This document shows positions 27,818 through 36,599 of a DNA stretch of 64,000 nucleotides, piece after piece (the first letter of the stretch is position 1; each line of letters starts with the position of its first letter). Below the pieces are notes generated by a model. That model was given only the letters and a program-made list of their open reading frames with translations. It did no database searches and was not told the DNA's origin. Made by a program: the position numbers and the translations under genes. This stretch comes from an uncultured Oscillospiraceae bacterium (GTDB lineage Bacteria > Bacillota > Clostridia > Oscillospirales > Acutalibacteraceae): assembly GCA_900548545.1 (NCBI GenBank), contig URKX01000008.1, positions 1 through 64,000 on the forward strand, given 5' to 3'.

Positions 27818-29017
27818 TCAGGGGAGAAGGGCGTACAGGTCTGGGAACAGTTCCACGCTGCGCTTCAAGATCCCCTTCAGGTGGGCGATGGTGATTCCGT
27901 AGTTGGTGAAGGGCACACCGCTGTCCCCGGCAGTTTTTTGCCGGTAGGTGATCTCCCGTTGGTTGAGCATACAGCCTCCACAGTGGATTACCAGCTTGTA
28001 AGGGGAGAGGTCTTCCGGGAAATCCCGGCCGGAGGAGTGTTCCAGCACCAGGTTTTTCCCGGTGTACTCCGAAAGCCACTTGGGGATCTTCACGGTGCCA
28101 ATATCCTCGCACTGGCGGTGATGGGTGCAGCCCTCGGCAATGAGCACCTTGTCCCCATCCTCCAGCTGGTCGATGGCTGCCACGCCCCGCACCGCGTCCT
28201 CCAGGAAGCCCTTGTACCGGGCCATCAAGATGGAGAAGGAGGTGAGAGGGATGTCCCTGGGCGTGTCTTTGCTCACCGGGGCAAAGGCCTGGCTGTCGGT
28301 GATGACCATCCGGGGTTTTGTCCCCAGCTTTTGTAAAGTGTCCTTCAGGCCGGTTTCCTTCACCACAATGGCGGTGCAGCCGGCGTCCAGCACGTCCCGG
28401 ATGGTCTGTTGTTGGGGCAGGATCAACCGTCCCTTGGGGGCGGCGCTGTCAATGGGGGTCACCAATACCACAAGGTCCCCGGGGGTGAGCAAGTCCCCCA
28501 CCAGGCGGCGGGAGTCCTCCCCAGTCTTCACCAGACGGGCGATGCGCTCTTTCAGCTCTTCGATGCCCTCTTTTGTCTGGGCGCTGACCGCGAGTTCACG
28601 GTCCCCCAAAGCAGGGGCTGCTGCCAAGTCGCTCTTGTTGTAGGCGATCAGGTGGGGGATGTTCTTTTGTTGGAACAGCTCCACCAGCTCTTGGTCGGCG
28701 GGGGTCTTGCCTTGGGTGGCGTCCACCACCAGCACGGCGCAGTCGGCCCGGTTGAGGATCTGCTTTGTCTTTTTCACCCGCAGTTCCCCCAGGGCGCCTT
28801 CGTCGTCAAAACCTGGTGTGTCAATGATGACCACCGGCCCCATGGGCAGCAGTTCCATGGATTTCATCACCGGGTCGGTGGTGGTGCCTTTCACATCGGA
28901 AACCACGGAGAGCTCCTGGCCCGTCACGGCGTTGACCACACTGGATTTCCCCGCGTTGCGCCGGCCGAAAAAGCCGATGTGTACCCGCTCGGAAGAAGGG
29001 GTGTCGTTGAAACTCAT
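27818..29017 (-). CDS. hydF: [FeFe]-hydrogenase maturation GTPase HydF
   Basis: This 399-residue scaffold assembles the 2Fe subcluster and delivers it to HydA. The N-terminal G domain has GRRNAGKSS (18-26), DTPGFDD and NKSD. The C-terminal cluster-binding domain has ECTHHRQ-type EGCTHHRQCEDIG and HCGGCML, the conserved Cys/His ligands. It is the last gene of the maturase unit and follows hydG by 13 bp. Confidence 0.96.
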   Translation of the reverse strand: MSFNDTPSSERVHIGFFGRRNAGKSSVVNAVTGQELSVVSDVKGTTTDPVMKSMELLPMGPVVIIDTPGFDDEGALGELRVKKTKQILNRADCAVLVVDATQGKTPADQELVELFQQKNIPHLIAYNKSDLAAAPALGDRELAVSAQTKEGIEELKERIARLVKTGEDSRRLVGDLLTPGDLVVLVTPIDSAAPKGRLILPQQQTIRDVLDAGCTAIVVKETGLKDTLQKLGTKPRMVITDSQAFAPVSKDTPRDIPLTSFSILMARYKGFLEDAVRGVAAIDQLEDGDKVLIAEGCTHHRQCEDIGTVKIPKWLSEYTGKNLVLEHSSGRDFPEDLSPYKLVIHCGGCMLNQREITYRQKTAGDSGVPFTNYGITIAHLKGILKRSVELFPDLYALLP

Positions 29018-29030
29018 AGGTTACGCTCCT

Positions 29031-30446
29031 TTAAAAACGGAAGTCCCGGATGCCCTGTTCGATCTTCTCCAGATGGTCCTTGCAGATCTCCCGGACCTTC
29101 TCTTTGGGGATGTTCCCCAGTTCCGCCTGGATCAGCTGTTCACCAATGGCCTTGGTTTCCGGGGCGGCGTAGTCCATCAGGTACTCTTTCAGGGTCATCA
29201 GGGCATTGGGGTGGCAGCAGTTCTGGATCTGGCCAGCCTTGCAAAGGCTCATGAACCGGTCGCCGGTGCGGCCTTCCCGGTAGCAGGCGGTGCAGAAGGA
29301 GGGGATGTAGCCCAGCTCCATCAGCCAGCGCACCACTTCGTCCAGAGTGCGGTTGTCGGACACGTCGAACTGCTCGGTGTCGTGGGGGCGCTCTTCCTCG
29401 GTGTAGCCGCCCACGCTGGTGCGGGAACCGCCGGAAACCTGGGAAATGCCCAAGTGCAGGGCACGCTCCCGGACCTGCTGGTTCTCCCGGGTGGACATAA
29501 TCATGCCGGTGTAGGGCACAGCCACCCGGATGCAGGCACAGATTTTCAGGAAGGTTTCATCAGTGATGCCGTTGTCAAAAGCGGAGGGGTCGATGTCGTC
29601 GGCGTGCTTCACACGGGGCACGCTGATGGTGTGGGGGCCTACGCCGTGGACGGCCTCCAGGTGCTCGGCGTGCATCAACAGGCCGGCAAACTCGTAGCGG
29701 TACAGCTCCAGGCCGAACAGCACGCCCAGGCCCACGTCATCAATACCGCCCTCCATGGCCCGGTCCATGGCCTCTGTGTGGTAGGCGTAGTTGCTCTTAG
29801 GGCCGGTGGGGTGGAGGTGCTCGTAGCTCTCCTTGTGGTAGGTTTCCTGGAACAGGATGTAGGTGCCAATGCCGGCCTCTTTCAGCTTGCGGTAGTTCTC
29901 CACGGTGGTGGCGGCAATGTTCACGTTCACCCGGCGGATGGCGCCGTTTTTATGCTTGATGGAGTAGATGGTGTTGATACATTCCAAAATGTACTCAATG
30001 GGGTTGTTGACAGGGTCCTCACCGGCTTCGATGGCCAGGCGCTTGTGGCCCATGTCCTGCAGGGCGATGACCTCTTTTTCCACTTCCTCCTGGGTGAGCT
30101 TTTTCCGGGGGATGTGGCGGTTCACCGCATGGTAGGGACAGTACAGGCAGCCGTTGACGCAGTAGTTGGACAGGTACAGGGGGGCAAAGATCACAATGCG
30201 GTTGCCGTAGAAGTCCTTCTTGATCTGCTCGGCCAGTTCGTACAGTTCCTGGATCTTCTCCGGGATCTCGCAGGCCAGCAGCACAGAGGCTTCCCGGTGG
30301 GAGAGGCCCTTGCGCTCCCGGGCTTTGTTCAAGATCTGGTCGATCAGCTCCACATTGTCCTTGTTCTGGTCGGCGTATGCCAAGGTGTCCAGGATCTCCT
30401 GGTGGTCGATGAATTCCTCAGCTTTGAGGGATTTGGGGTTGTACAT
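29031..30446 (-). CDS. hydG: [FeFe]-hydrogenase maturase HydG (tyrosine lyase)
   Basis: This 471-residue radical-SAM enzyme splits tyrosine to p-cresol, CO and cyanide for the H-cluster. The CX3CX2C cluster site is C96, C100 and C103 (CVNGCLYC), and the C-terminal auxiliary cluster motif appears as CTACYREGRTGDRFMSLCKAG. Length and the full-length frame match the family. It lies between hydE and hydF on the minus strand. Confidence 0.97.
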   Translation of the reverse strand: MYNPKSLKAEEFIDHQEILDTLAYADQNKDNVELIDQILNKARERKGLSHREASVLLACEIPEKIQELYELAEQIKKDFYGNRIVIFAPLYLSNYCVNGCLYCPYHAVNRHIPRKKLTQEEVEKEVIALQDMGHKRLAIEAGEDPVNNPIEYILECINTIYSIKHKNGAIRRVNVNIAATTVENYRKLKEAGIGTYILFQETYHKESYEHLHPTGPKSNYAYHTEAMDRAMEGGIDDVGLGVLFGLELYRYEFAGLLMHAEHLEAVHGVGPHTISVPRVKHADDIDPSAFDNGITDETFLKICACIRVAVPYTGMIMSTRENQQVRERALHLGISQVSGGSRTSVGGYTEEERPHDTEQFDVSDNRTLDEVVRWLMELGYIPSFCTACYREGRTGDRFMSLCKAGQIQNCCHPNALMTLKEYLMDYAAPETKAIGEQLIQAELGNIPKEKVREICKDHLEKIEQGIRDFRF

Positions 30447-30561
30447 CGTGTGTCATCCTTTCTTTTGGGTCAGAAATTCTTTCCCGTCAGTAAATATATG
30501 TGTTAGGGGGTTTATTCCCAAACCAGCTGGTTCAACAGAGGCTTCCCAGGGGGCAGGGGAG

Positions 30562-31608
30562 TCACATCAGGCTGTCCCCCCGCTCTGTGGGGATCACATA
30601 GCCGATCTTTTCCAGGCTCTGCCGCAGAAGCCCCAGGCTTTCCGCAGCCTCTGCACCGGAGTGCAGCTTGTTGTCATAGAGGGTGTATTTTTGCCTGGCG
30701 TCCTCCGGGGAAAGGTTGGGCATCACCACATTGGCCCCGTGGAGGATGCCCTGCTCCCGCCCGTCGGGCAACAGGGTGCCCAGCGCCGTGGTAGCCGGCA
30801 GCAGCACCTTGGGCAGCAACAGCCGGATGAGCGACAGCAAAAACAGGGTCAGCTCCCCGCTGCCGTTGGGGGAGTCCTTGAAAGGTGTGTCCCGCTGGGT
30901 CAAAAAGGGGCCAATGCCCACCATGTGGGGCGCAAACTCCTTTAAAAACCGCAGATCCCGCACCAGGTCTTCCAGGGTCTGATAGGGCGACCCCACCATG
31001 AACCCGGCCCCCACCTGGTAGCCCAGGTCCTTTAGGGCACAGAGGCATTCCATCCGGTGGGCAAGGGTCTGCTCGGGGGGATGGAGCTTGGCATAGTGGC
31101 TGGGGGTAGCTGTTTCGTGGCGTAAAAGGTACCGGTCGGCACCGGCCTCTTTTAACAGCCGGTAGCTTTCCCGGCTGCGCTCCCCTACCGAGAGGGTGAC
31201 GGCACAGTCCGGGTGGCGCTCTTTGATGGAGCGCACTATGGCGCACAGCCGTTCATCGGTGAACCAGCCGTCCTCGCCCCCTTGGAGCACAAAGGTGCGG
31301 AACCCCAGCTCATGCCCCAGGCCGCAGCACAGGAGCACTTCCTCCGGGGTGAGCCGGTAACGCTGGGCATCCCCGTTGCTTTTGCGGATGCCGCAGTAGT
31401 AGCAATCGTTTTTGCAGATGTTGGTGAATTCGATCAACCCCCGGACAAACACCCGGTTGCCATATTCCTCCAGGCAGGTTTTCTGGGCGGCTGCCCGGAG
31501 AAGCTCGGAAGTTTCCGGGTCCCGGTGTGTGAGCAGGAACAGCAGGTCCTGGTCCGGCAGGTCGTGGGTGGCGGCAAGCTGTTCCACCAGGATGGCGGCC
31601 CGGCTCAT
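30562..31608 (-). CDS. hydE: [FeFe]-hydrogenase maturase HydE
   Basis: This 348-residue radical-SAM protein takes part in building the azadithiolate-bridged subcluster. CX3CX2C is C65, C69 and C72 (NICKNDCYYCG), followed by the GGE-like QGGEDGWF and a complete barrel. Its ATG overlaps the stop of the regulator gene by 4 nt. hydG follows after 115 bp. Confidence 0.95.
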   Translation of the reverse strand: MSRAAILVEQLAATHDLPDQDLLFLLTHRDPETSELLRAAAQKTCLEEYGNRVFVRGLIEFTNICKNDCYYCGIRKSNGDAQRYRLTPEEVLLCCGLGHELGFRTFVLQGGEDGWFTDERLCAIVRSIKERHPDCAVTLSVGERSRESYRLLKEAGADRYLLRHETATPSHYAKLHPPEQTLAHRMECLCALKDLGYQVGAGFMVGSPYQTLEDLVRDLRFLKEFAPHMVGIGPFLTQRDTPFKDSPNGSGELTLFLLSLIRLLLPKVLLPATTALGTLLPDGREQGILHGANVVMPNLSPEDARQKYTLYDNKLHSGAEAAESLGLLRQSLEKIGYVIPTERGDSLM

Positions 31609-31856
31609 GAACGCACCCCCGAATAGGCCGTTTTGGAGCTGACCCCGGGCAGCTTGCCCACCTTCCCGGAAAGGGCGGAGATCACGTCCTGGGGGGCGTC
31701 CACGGCAATGCTGATGATGCTGATGCCCTTTTGGCGGTAGGGGATGCCCATCCGCCCGATGATGGTGTGCCTGTATTCGTGGAGGATCTCGTTGAGGGCT
31801 TCCACAGAGTTTTCATCCTCCACCACAATGCCGATCACAGCGATGCGAGTTTCCAC
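31605..31856 (-). CDS. TM1266-family iron-only hydrogenase system regulator
   Basis: This 83-residue small ACT-like protein reads TRIAVIGIVVEDENSVEALNEILHEY, IIGRMGIPYRQKGISIISIAVDAP and ALSGKVGKLPGVSSKTAYS. It matches the small putative regulators (TM1266 family, NikR C-terminal-like ferredoxin fold) that accompany hydEFG. GTG 31856 was chosen because AAGGAAGG lies about 6 nt upstream. It is translationally coupled to hydE. Ligand and target are unknown. Confidence 0.85.
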   Translation of the reverse strand: METRIAVIGIVVEDENSVEALNEILHEYRHTIIGRMGIPYRQKGISIISIAVDAPQDVISALSGKVGKLPGVSSKTAYSGVRS

Positions 31857-31881
31857 AAAAGACCTTCCTTTCCGAAAATGC

Positions 31882-31913
31882 AAAAAATAAAGCCGCGCCC
31901 TGAAAGGCACGGC
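31882..31913 (-). terminator. Terminator-like hairpin in the hyd leader
   Basis: On the minus strand GCCGTGCC pairs with GGGCGCGGC, followed by TTTATTTTTT. It sits 26 bp before the regulator start codon. Confidence 0.65.
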
Positions 31914-31960
31914 AAAAAGGCCGGGGCACCCCCCGGGAAACATCCTGTTTTGACCGGCCT
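31914..31960 (-). terminator. Upstream terminator-like hairpin in the hyd leader
   Basis: GGCCGG (outer arm) and an inner CCCGG/CCGGG helix are followed on the minus strand by TTTTT. Confidence 0.5.
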
Positions 31961-32020
31961 TCCACCTCAAAGCCTGTTTTCGGTGTCAGGGCGAGCACTG
32001 ACAGTAGGTCAGTTTAGATC

Positions 32021-32049
32021 ATTATATCACAGGGGGAAATGTTTTTCAA
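32021..32049 (-). promoter_or_regulatory. Promoter of the hydrogenase maturation operon
   Basis: On the minus strand TTGAAA and TATAAT are separated by 17 bp. Confidence 0.8.
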
Positions 32050-32084
32050 GAAAATTTGCGAATTTTTACCATTTTTATCGTGGG

Positions 32085-32119
32085 ATAAAAAAGGACCTGC
32101 TGTCCGTTACAGCAGGTCC
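32085..32119 (-). terminator. Terminator of the sigma-serpin unit
   Basis: A perfect 10-bp stem (GGACCTGCTG with its complement) is followed by T6 on the minus strand, 24 bp past the serpin stop. Confidence 0.85.
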
Positions 32120-32142
32120 CACACTCCTTTTTCAAATCATGG

Positions 32143-33603
32143 TCAGGGCTGGTTGACAATCCCCACGAACAGGGGCAGCCCATTATAGGTGGTGATGGCA
32201 AACAGGAAGGGCCGGTCTAGGATGAAGTCCAGTTCCTGGGGTTCGGAGAAGGCGCTTGCTGCATTGGCAGCCAGCACGGTGTAGGCAGCGGCCTCCACGC
32301 CTTCCTCGTCCACTGTGACCCGTACATCGTGCTGGGCCTGGGAGAGGAACAGCTCCTGGGGTTCGGCGGTCAGGGGGGAGAAGTCCGCCTTGGTGATGTC
32401 CATCACGTCTGTGACCCCCAGGGCTGCAAGCCCCTCCAGCAGGTTGGTTTCGCTGGTGATGTCAAACTTGGGCAGGGCCAGGTTAATTTTCCGGTTTTCC
32501 CGGTCCTCCCACTCAAACCCGCCGCCTCCTGCGGTGAAGAACTCCACCACTTGGCCCTGGGCTAAAAGCTCTTCCGGGGTGGTGCCCTCATCGGGAAGCA
32601 CCAGCCACATGGTGGTTTCTCCCAACCCCTTGCCAATGGCTCCAAAGCGTTCACCCCGGTAGTAGAGGTCGTCCTCCGAGGTCTGGTGGAGGAATTCCGC
32701 CTCCACGTCGCCGCTGGGGGCGTGGAACGTCTGGGTGGCGGTGTTCTCCGGGTTGAACTCGTCGCTCCAACCGGCCTTGTAATACAGGGTGGTGGCCAGT
32801 GCCAATACGGTTTCCGGCCGCAGCTGGATGCCCTCTGCCTGCTCCTGCAGCAGCCCGCCGGTCTGCTCATTGAGCCAGTCCCGTAGGGCCTGGGTGTAGG
32901 CTTCGTCGCCCATATTCCCCTGGAAGGAGGAGGCGTAGTAGTTTTCCGCCAGGGTCTTTAAGGTGTCCTGGTTGTAGGAGAGGTCATCCCGCAGCCACAC
33001 AGAGCTGGCCAAGATGGTGGTAGTAGTGCCATCGTCCTGGTAGGCGCCTTCCCATACGGCCTTGGCCTGTTCCCGGGTGTCCTCCAGAGAGCTGCTGCCC
33101 AGCAGGTCTAAAATCTGCTGGCGGCTTTCCCCGTCGGTGACCTCTGCCAGCATGGCCAACGCCATATACACGTTCAAAGGGGAGTAGGCGGCGTTTTCTC
33201 CCTCTTTGCCGGACAGGAACACCGGCACGCTCTTTTCAAAAAAGCTGTCCAAGCCGTCGGCGTAGCCCGGCTCTTGCTCCAACGCTGCCTGGCTTTCCCG
33301 ATAAGCTTCTTCCGCGGCATCGTAGGCGTCAAAGTCTACTTCCTGGGTGCCGGCGTCTAGATAGTCCATGGGGTCGGGCCGGGGGACCAGCTGGGGGTAG
33401 TGGGCGGTTTGCAGGGCATAGGTGCCCACCTGGAAGACGTCCCCCTTGGGCCAAAGCACCGCTCCCACGGCCACAGCCACCACCAGCACAGCGGCTACGG
33501 CGGAGATCCAAAGGGGTTTGCGGTGGGGTTTCCGGCGCTGGCTGCGCTCCAGCACTTGGTCGTCGATGTGTTCCATGGCTTGGTACAAGTCTTCGTCTTT
33601 CAT
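32143..33603 (-). CDS. Membrane-anchored serpin with anti-sigma-like N-terminus
   Basis: The protein has 486 residues: about 30 cytoplasmic residues (charged, MKDEDLYQAMEHIDDQVLERS), one membrane helix (31-51), a linker, then a full serpin domain (about 115-486). Serpin hallmarks include the hinge EEGVEAAAYTV (433-443), the C-terminal FILDRPFLFAI strand and GLPLFVGIV. By spacing from G435 (P15), the scissile pair would be A449-S450, favouring elastase-like proteases. The small-residue hinge suggests an inhibitory, loop-inserting serpin, although P9 is tyrosine. AAAGGAGG precedes ATG 33603, which overlaps the sigma factor stop (ATGA). The layout copies sigma/anti-sigma operons. Confidence 0.85.
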   Translation of the reverse strand: MKDEDLYQAMEHIDDQVLERSQRRKPHRKPLWISAVAAVLVVAVAVGAVLWPKGDVFQVGTYALQTAHYPQLVPRPDPMDYLDAGTQEVDFDAYDAAEEAYRESQAALEQEPGYADGLDSFFEKSVPVFLSGKEGENAAYSPLNVYMALAMLAEVTDGESRQQILDLLGSSSLEDTREQAKAVWEGAYQDDGTTTTILASSVWLRDDLSYNQDTLKTLAENYYASSFQGNMGDEAYTQALRDWLNEQTGGLLQEQAEGIQLRPETVLALATTLYYKAGWSDEFNPENTATQTFHAPSGDVEAEFLHQTSEDDLYYRGERFGAIGKGLGETTMWLVLPDEGTTPEELLAQGQVVEFFTAGGGGFEWEDRENRKINLALPKFDITSETNLLEGLAALGVTDVMDITKADFSPLTAEPQELFLSQAQHDVRVTVDEEGVEAAAYTVLAANAASAFSEPQELDFILDRPFLFAITTYNGLPLFVGIVNQP

Positions 33604-34157
33604 AAATAACCCTCCTTTTGCAAGTGGTCTTTCAGCTTGTTTCGGGTGCGGTTGAGGATCACGGACACATGGTTTTCCGTCAAGCCGTACTTCTGGGCAA
33701 TCTCCTTGACCGGCTCGGTGAAAAAGTACCTTCGGACAAACACATCCCCTTCCCGGGGCGGCAGCTGTTCCACGAAGTTCCGGATGCACGTTCCCAACTC
33801 CTTGGCAACCAGGGCACCATCCAGGTCCTCGCTGCCTGCCACGCATTGGGAAAGCTCCTCCAGTACCAAGGGGAGCTGCCCGCCTCCCCGCTTTTGAGCG
33901 GAATTGGCCTTAAAGCGGTTGAAGGCCAGCCGCCGGGTGATCTTGGCGAAAAACATCCGCAGTACCTGGGGGCGGTGGGGCGGCATGGCGTTCCAAGCAG
34001 AGAGCCAGGTGTCGCTGACGCACTCTTCCGAGTCCTGGAAGTTATCCAAGATGTGGTTGGCGATGGTGAAGCAGTAGATGCCGTATTTCTCTTTGGAACA
34101 GGCAATGGCTTGCTGGTCCCTGTCCCAGTACAGCTGGACAATTTGCAGGTCTTCCAT
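33600..34157 (-). CDS. ECF-type RNA polymerase sigma factor
   Basis: This 185-residue sigma-70 family protein has region 2 (about 20-85, including SDTWLSAWNAMPPHRP, RMFFAKITRRLAFNRF) and region 4 (about 125-183, LPPREGDVFVRRYFF, VKEIAQKYGLTENHVSVILNRTRNKLKDHL, a helix-turn-helix). GAGGAGG lies 9 nt before ATG 34157; an upstream in-frame TTG abuts that site and is unlikely. It is coupled to the serpin gene by ATGA overlap. A TGTAAGA-16-GTC element (34198-34223, minus) upstream could be an autoregulatory ECF promoter. Confidence 0.9.
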   Translation of the reverse strand: MEDLQIVQLYWDRDQQAIACSKEKYGIYCFTIANHILDNFQDSEECVSDTWLSAWNAMPPHRPQVLRMFFAKITRRLAFNRFKANSAQKRGGGQLPLVLEELSQCVAGSEDLDGALVAKELGTCIRNFVEQLPPREGDVFVRRYFFTEPVKEIAQKYGLTENHVSVILNRTRNKLKDHLQKEGYL

Positions 34158-34226
34158 CTTTCCCAACCTCCTCTTTCAAAACCCTCTCACCTTATAAGAC
34201 AACTTTTCACCGCGAATCTTACACCC

Positions 34227-34255
34227 AGTATAAAAGAATTTTTCCCCCCGCGCAA
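34227..34255 (-). promoter_or_regulatory. Sigma-A type promoter of the ECF sigma-serpin unit
   Basis: On the minus strand TTGCGC and TATACT have a 17-bp spacer. The possible ECF-type TGTAAGA element lies just downstream of it. Confidence 0.5.
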
Positions 34256-34277
34256 TGGCCTGCGGCTTTTTGGGAAA

Positions 34278-34302
34278 AGGAAAAGCCCCGCCGCAGGGGC
34301 GA
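34278..34302 (-). terminator. Terminator of the dehydrogenase-transporter unit
   Basis: GCCCC/GGGGC with a 6-nt loop is followed on the minus strand by TTTTCCTTTT. Confidence 0.65.
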
Positions 34303-34334
34303 GACTTTTTCAAAGATCTTTTGGAGGGAACGCG

Positions 34335-35489
34335 TTACTGTTTGGGAGCCGGTTCCTTGGTGTCGAACCGGGTGACGATCATGTGGACGATGTAGGGAAT
34401 CAAAATAACCGGGATGGCCAGGTAGGCAATGCCGCTGTATGCCTTTTGGATCAGGTTCAGCAGGCCGAATTGGGCGATGCCGAAGTCCACCACGCAGCAG
34501 ACCAGGGCGGCGATGACCTCTTTTTTGGTGATGCGAAACCGTCCCAGGAAAGCTTTGGGGGAGGCTTTTTCACTGGGGGTGCCGCAGACCCGCTTCACCA
34601 TGGCGGCCACCATATTGACAGCGGTGGACACAGCCCCCAGGATGATCAGCAGGGAGATGAGGGGCGTCATGAAGGAGGCGCCTACGCCGTTCTCCACCAT
34701 GAACAAGGTGGGGACACTTTGGGAAGCGGCTTCCGGGTTGGTGTAAATGGTCATCAGGCCTAGCACCACCATCACCATCATCAGGGCGTTGACCACAGCC
34801 CCCAGGCCCATACTCTTCACCGCGTCCCCAGGCTTTTCAAAGGACTTGGCGTGCTGGACGAACACGGCGATGTTGGACAGCTGGAAGGTGCCGTACAGGA
34901 AGGCCGAGTACAGGGCTGGGCCCAGGGGCAGGTGCTGTTCCCCCATAGAGGTGACCGCTTCGGAGATCTTCCCGGTGTTCAGGGCGATGTTGGGCGGATA
35001 GACGATCAACAGACCAGCAATGATGCAGATGGACAAAATGGACGCCACCCGCCGCACCAGGTCGGTGCCGAAAATGGCCACCACAAAGATGAAAATGCCG
35101 ATGAGGAAGGTACACAGCAGGTAGGGCAGGCCTGTCAGCTGGCTGAGGGTGGCGCCGCCGGTGGCAAAGGCCACTGCCGGGGCCACGCACATGACGCACA
35201 GGTACAGCAGCTCAAACAGGTTGGAGAAAACCGGGGCGAACTTCCCGTAGAAGGCGTTGTTGTAGGAGCGGTAGTCGTAGACCTGGTGTTTCCGGGCAAA
35301 CCGCAGGCTGTAAGCGAAGAAGATCCCGTTGTAGGCCATGGCCAGCACCGGCATGATAATGCACCAGGCGCCGTAGCGGACAAAGTAGCTGTAGATCTGG
35401 GCGCCGGAAGCAAAGCCGCCGCCAAAGTGGGTGGTAAACCACACAAAGGCCACCCCCAACACCAAAGCCCCTGTCTTAGCCTTTTTCAT
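34335..35489 (-). CDS. YkvI-like membrane transporter (APC/LeuT-fold type)
   Basis: This 384-residue protein has about ten to eleven hydrophobic helices and no signal peptide beyond the first helix. The first helix contains FTTHFGGGFASGAQ, an unwound-helix glycine motif typical of LeuT-fold amino-acid transporters and of the YkvI family (COG3949). It lies 1 bp after the GldA-like gene and shares its tryptophan T-box leader. The sequence therefore supports import or export of tryptophan or a derivative. The substrate assignment rests on the leader, not on the protein. Confidence 0.75.
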   Translation of the reverse strand: MKKAKTGALVLGVAFVWFTTHFGGGFASGAQIYSYFVRYGAWCIIMPVLAMAYNGIFFAYSLRFARKHQVYDYRSYNNAFYGKFAPVFSNLFELLYLCVMCVAPAVAFATGGATLSQLTGLPYLLCTFLIGIFIFVVAIFGTDLVRRVASILSICIIAGLLIVYPPNIALNTGKISEAVTSMGEQHLPLGPALYSAFLYGTFQLSNIAVFVQHAKSFEKPGDAVKSMGLGAVVNALMMVMVVLGLMTIYTNPEAASQSVPTLFMVENGVGASFMTPLISLLIILGAVSTAVNMVAAMVKRVCGTPSEKASPKAFLGRFRITKKEVIAALVCCVVDFGIAQFGLLNLIQKAYSGIAYLAIPVILIPYIVHMIVTRFDTKEPAPKQ

Positions 35490-35490
35490 G

Positions 35491-36585
35491 TCACTGCACC
35501 GCCCTTTCTTTCAAAACTTCCATTGCCTCTTCCAGCATTTGCCGGGTCACACGGTAGGGGTAGTGGGCAATGTCCGACATGGTGGGGATCACATCCACGC
35601 ATTCTTCCCACTGCTCCGGGGTGATCTCAAGTTCCTCTAGGCGGGTGGGCAGCCCGATGGACTGGTTCAGCTGATAGATCTTTTCAAACTCTTCCTTTTG
35701 GCCGTCCACTAGCAGCGCCAGCAGGATGCCAAAGGCAACCACTTCCCCATGAAGGTGGCGTTCCTCGATGACAGGGTAGGCGGTGAGGGCATAGAACACA
35801 GCGTGGGCCAGGCCGCTGTTGTAGTCTGGGGTGAAGTCCTTGGTCAGGAAGATGGAGGCAATGCCGGTAGTGACCACAATGGCCAGCACCACCTGCTCCA
35901 CCGCGTAGGTGCACAGCCCCTGTTTGTGGTCCTCCAAAGCCTGTTTGCTGTAGGTGAGCAGGGGGTCGCGGCACATCCGGCTGACCTCCACACCCAGGGC
36001 GGTGAAGTGCTCCAGCCGCTCATCCCGGGAGGAGATCATGGCCTCGTAATACTTGGCATAGGTGTCGCCGATGCCCGCCCACAGATACTGGCTGGGGGCT
36101 TTGGCAAGGATCTCTGTGTCGATAAAGGCGTGCATGGCGGGACGTACAAAGAAGTTGGGCTTTAAGAAGGTGCCGTCCTCGTTGTACATGATGGACACTG
36201 AGGTGGTGGCGGCGCAATTGGAGGCGATGGTGGGGAAGGTGAACACCGGCTTGTCGTCGGTGATGCATAGGCACTTTACCGTGTCCAGGGCCTTGCCGCC
36301 GCCCACGCCGAACACCATGTCCGCCTCCTGATAGAGGGGCATAGCCCGCAGGCGTTCCACGGTGGCGTAGGTGCAGTTCTCGCCGTAAATCTCCTTGCCA
36401 ATGATCTCTAAGTTGGTCTGCTCCACGTAGGAAACGATCTTGCCGTAGGCAGCGGCCAGGGCTTTGCGCCCGCCGATGACCAGCACTTTCCTGCCGTAAG
36501 ACTCACACACCGGGCCGATCTTGTCGTAGATGGTGCTGCCGATGGAGTAGCTTGGCAGATGGACCTCGTAATTTTCCAGTTTCAT
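35491..36585 (-). CDS. Iron-containing alcohol dehydrogenase, GldA-like
   Basis: This 364-residue NAD(P)-dependent dehydrogenase has the nucleotide-binding GVGGGKALDTVK, TIASNCAATT, and likely metal ligands D in GIGDTYAKYYE, H in LAHAVFYAL and H in HLHGEVVAFG. It resembles glycerol dehydrogenase, but the operon partner and leader argue for a different alcohol, aldehyde or keto substrate. GGAAAGGGG lies before ATG 36585. It is the first gene after the tryptophan T-box. Confidence 0.82.
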   Translation of the reverse strand: MKLENYEVHLPSYSIGSTIYDKIGPVCESYGRKVLVIGGRKALAAAYGKIVSYVEQTNLEIIGKEIYGENCTYATVERLRAMPLYQEADMVFGVGGGKALDTVKCLCITDDKPVFTFPTIASNCAATTSVSIMYNEDGTFLKPNFFVRPAMHAFIDTEILAKAPSQYLWAGIGDTYAKYYEAMISSRDERLEHFTALGVEVSRMCRDPLLTYSKQALEDHKQGLCTYAVEQVVLAIVVTTGIASIFLTKDFTPDYNSGLAHAVFYALTAYPVIEERHLHGEVVAFGILLALLVDGQKEEFEKIYQLNQSIGLPTRLEELEITPEQWEECVDVIPTMSDIAHYPYRVTRQMLEEAMEVLKERAVQ

Positions 36586-36599
36586 AATCGTACCCCTTT

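Larger units (their letters stand above)
31857..32014 (-). promoter_or_regulatory. Structured leader of the hydrogenase maturation operon
   Basis: The leader of about 155 nt contains three short segments that can pair alternately (GTCAG at 31985, CTGAC at 31998, GTCAG at 32008, plus-strand), two copies of AAAACAGG on the transcript, then two consecutive terminator-like hairpins (31919-31959 and 31892-31913). It does not match a riboswitch class I know. Confidence 0.55.

Noticed and set aside
28659..30506. 615-codon plus-strand frame across hydF/hydG
   Set aside because: It is antisense to two well-identified maturases and shows no start signal.
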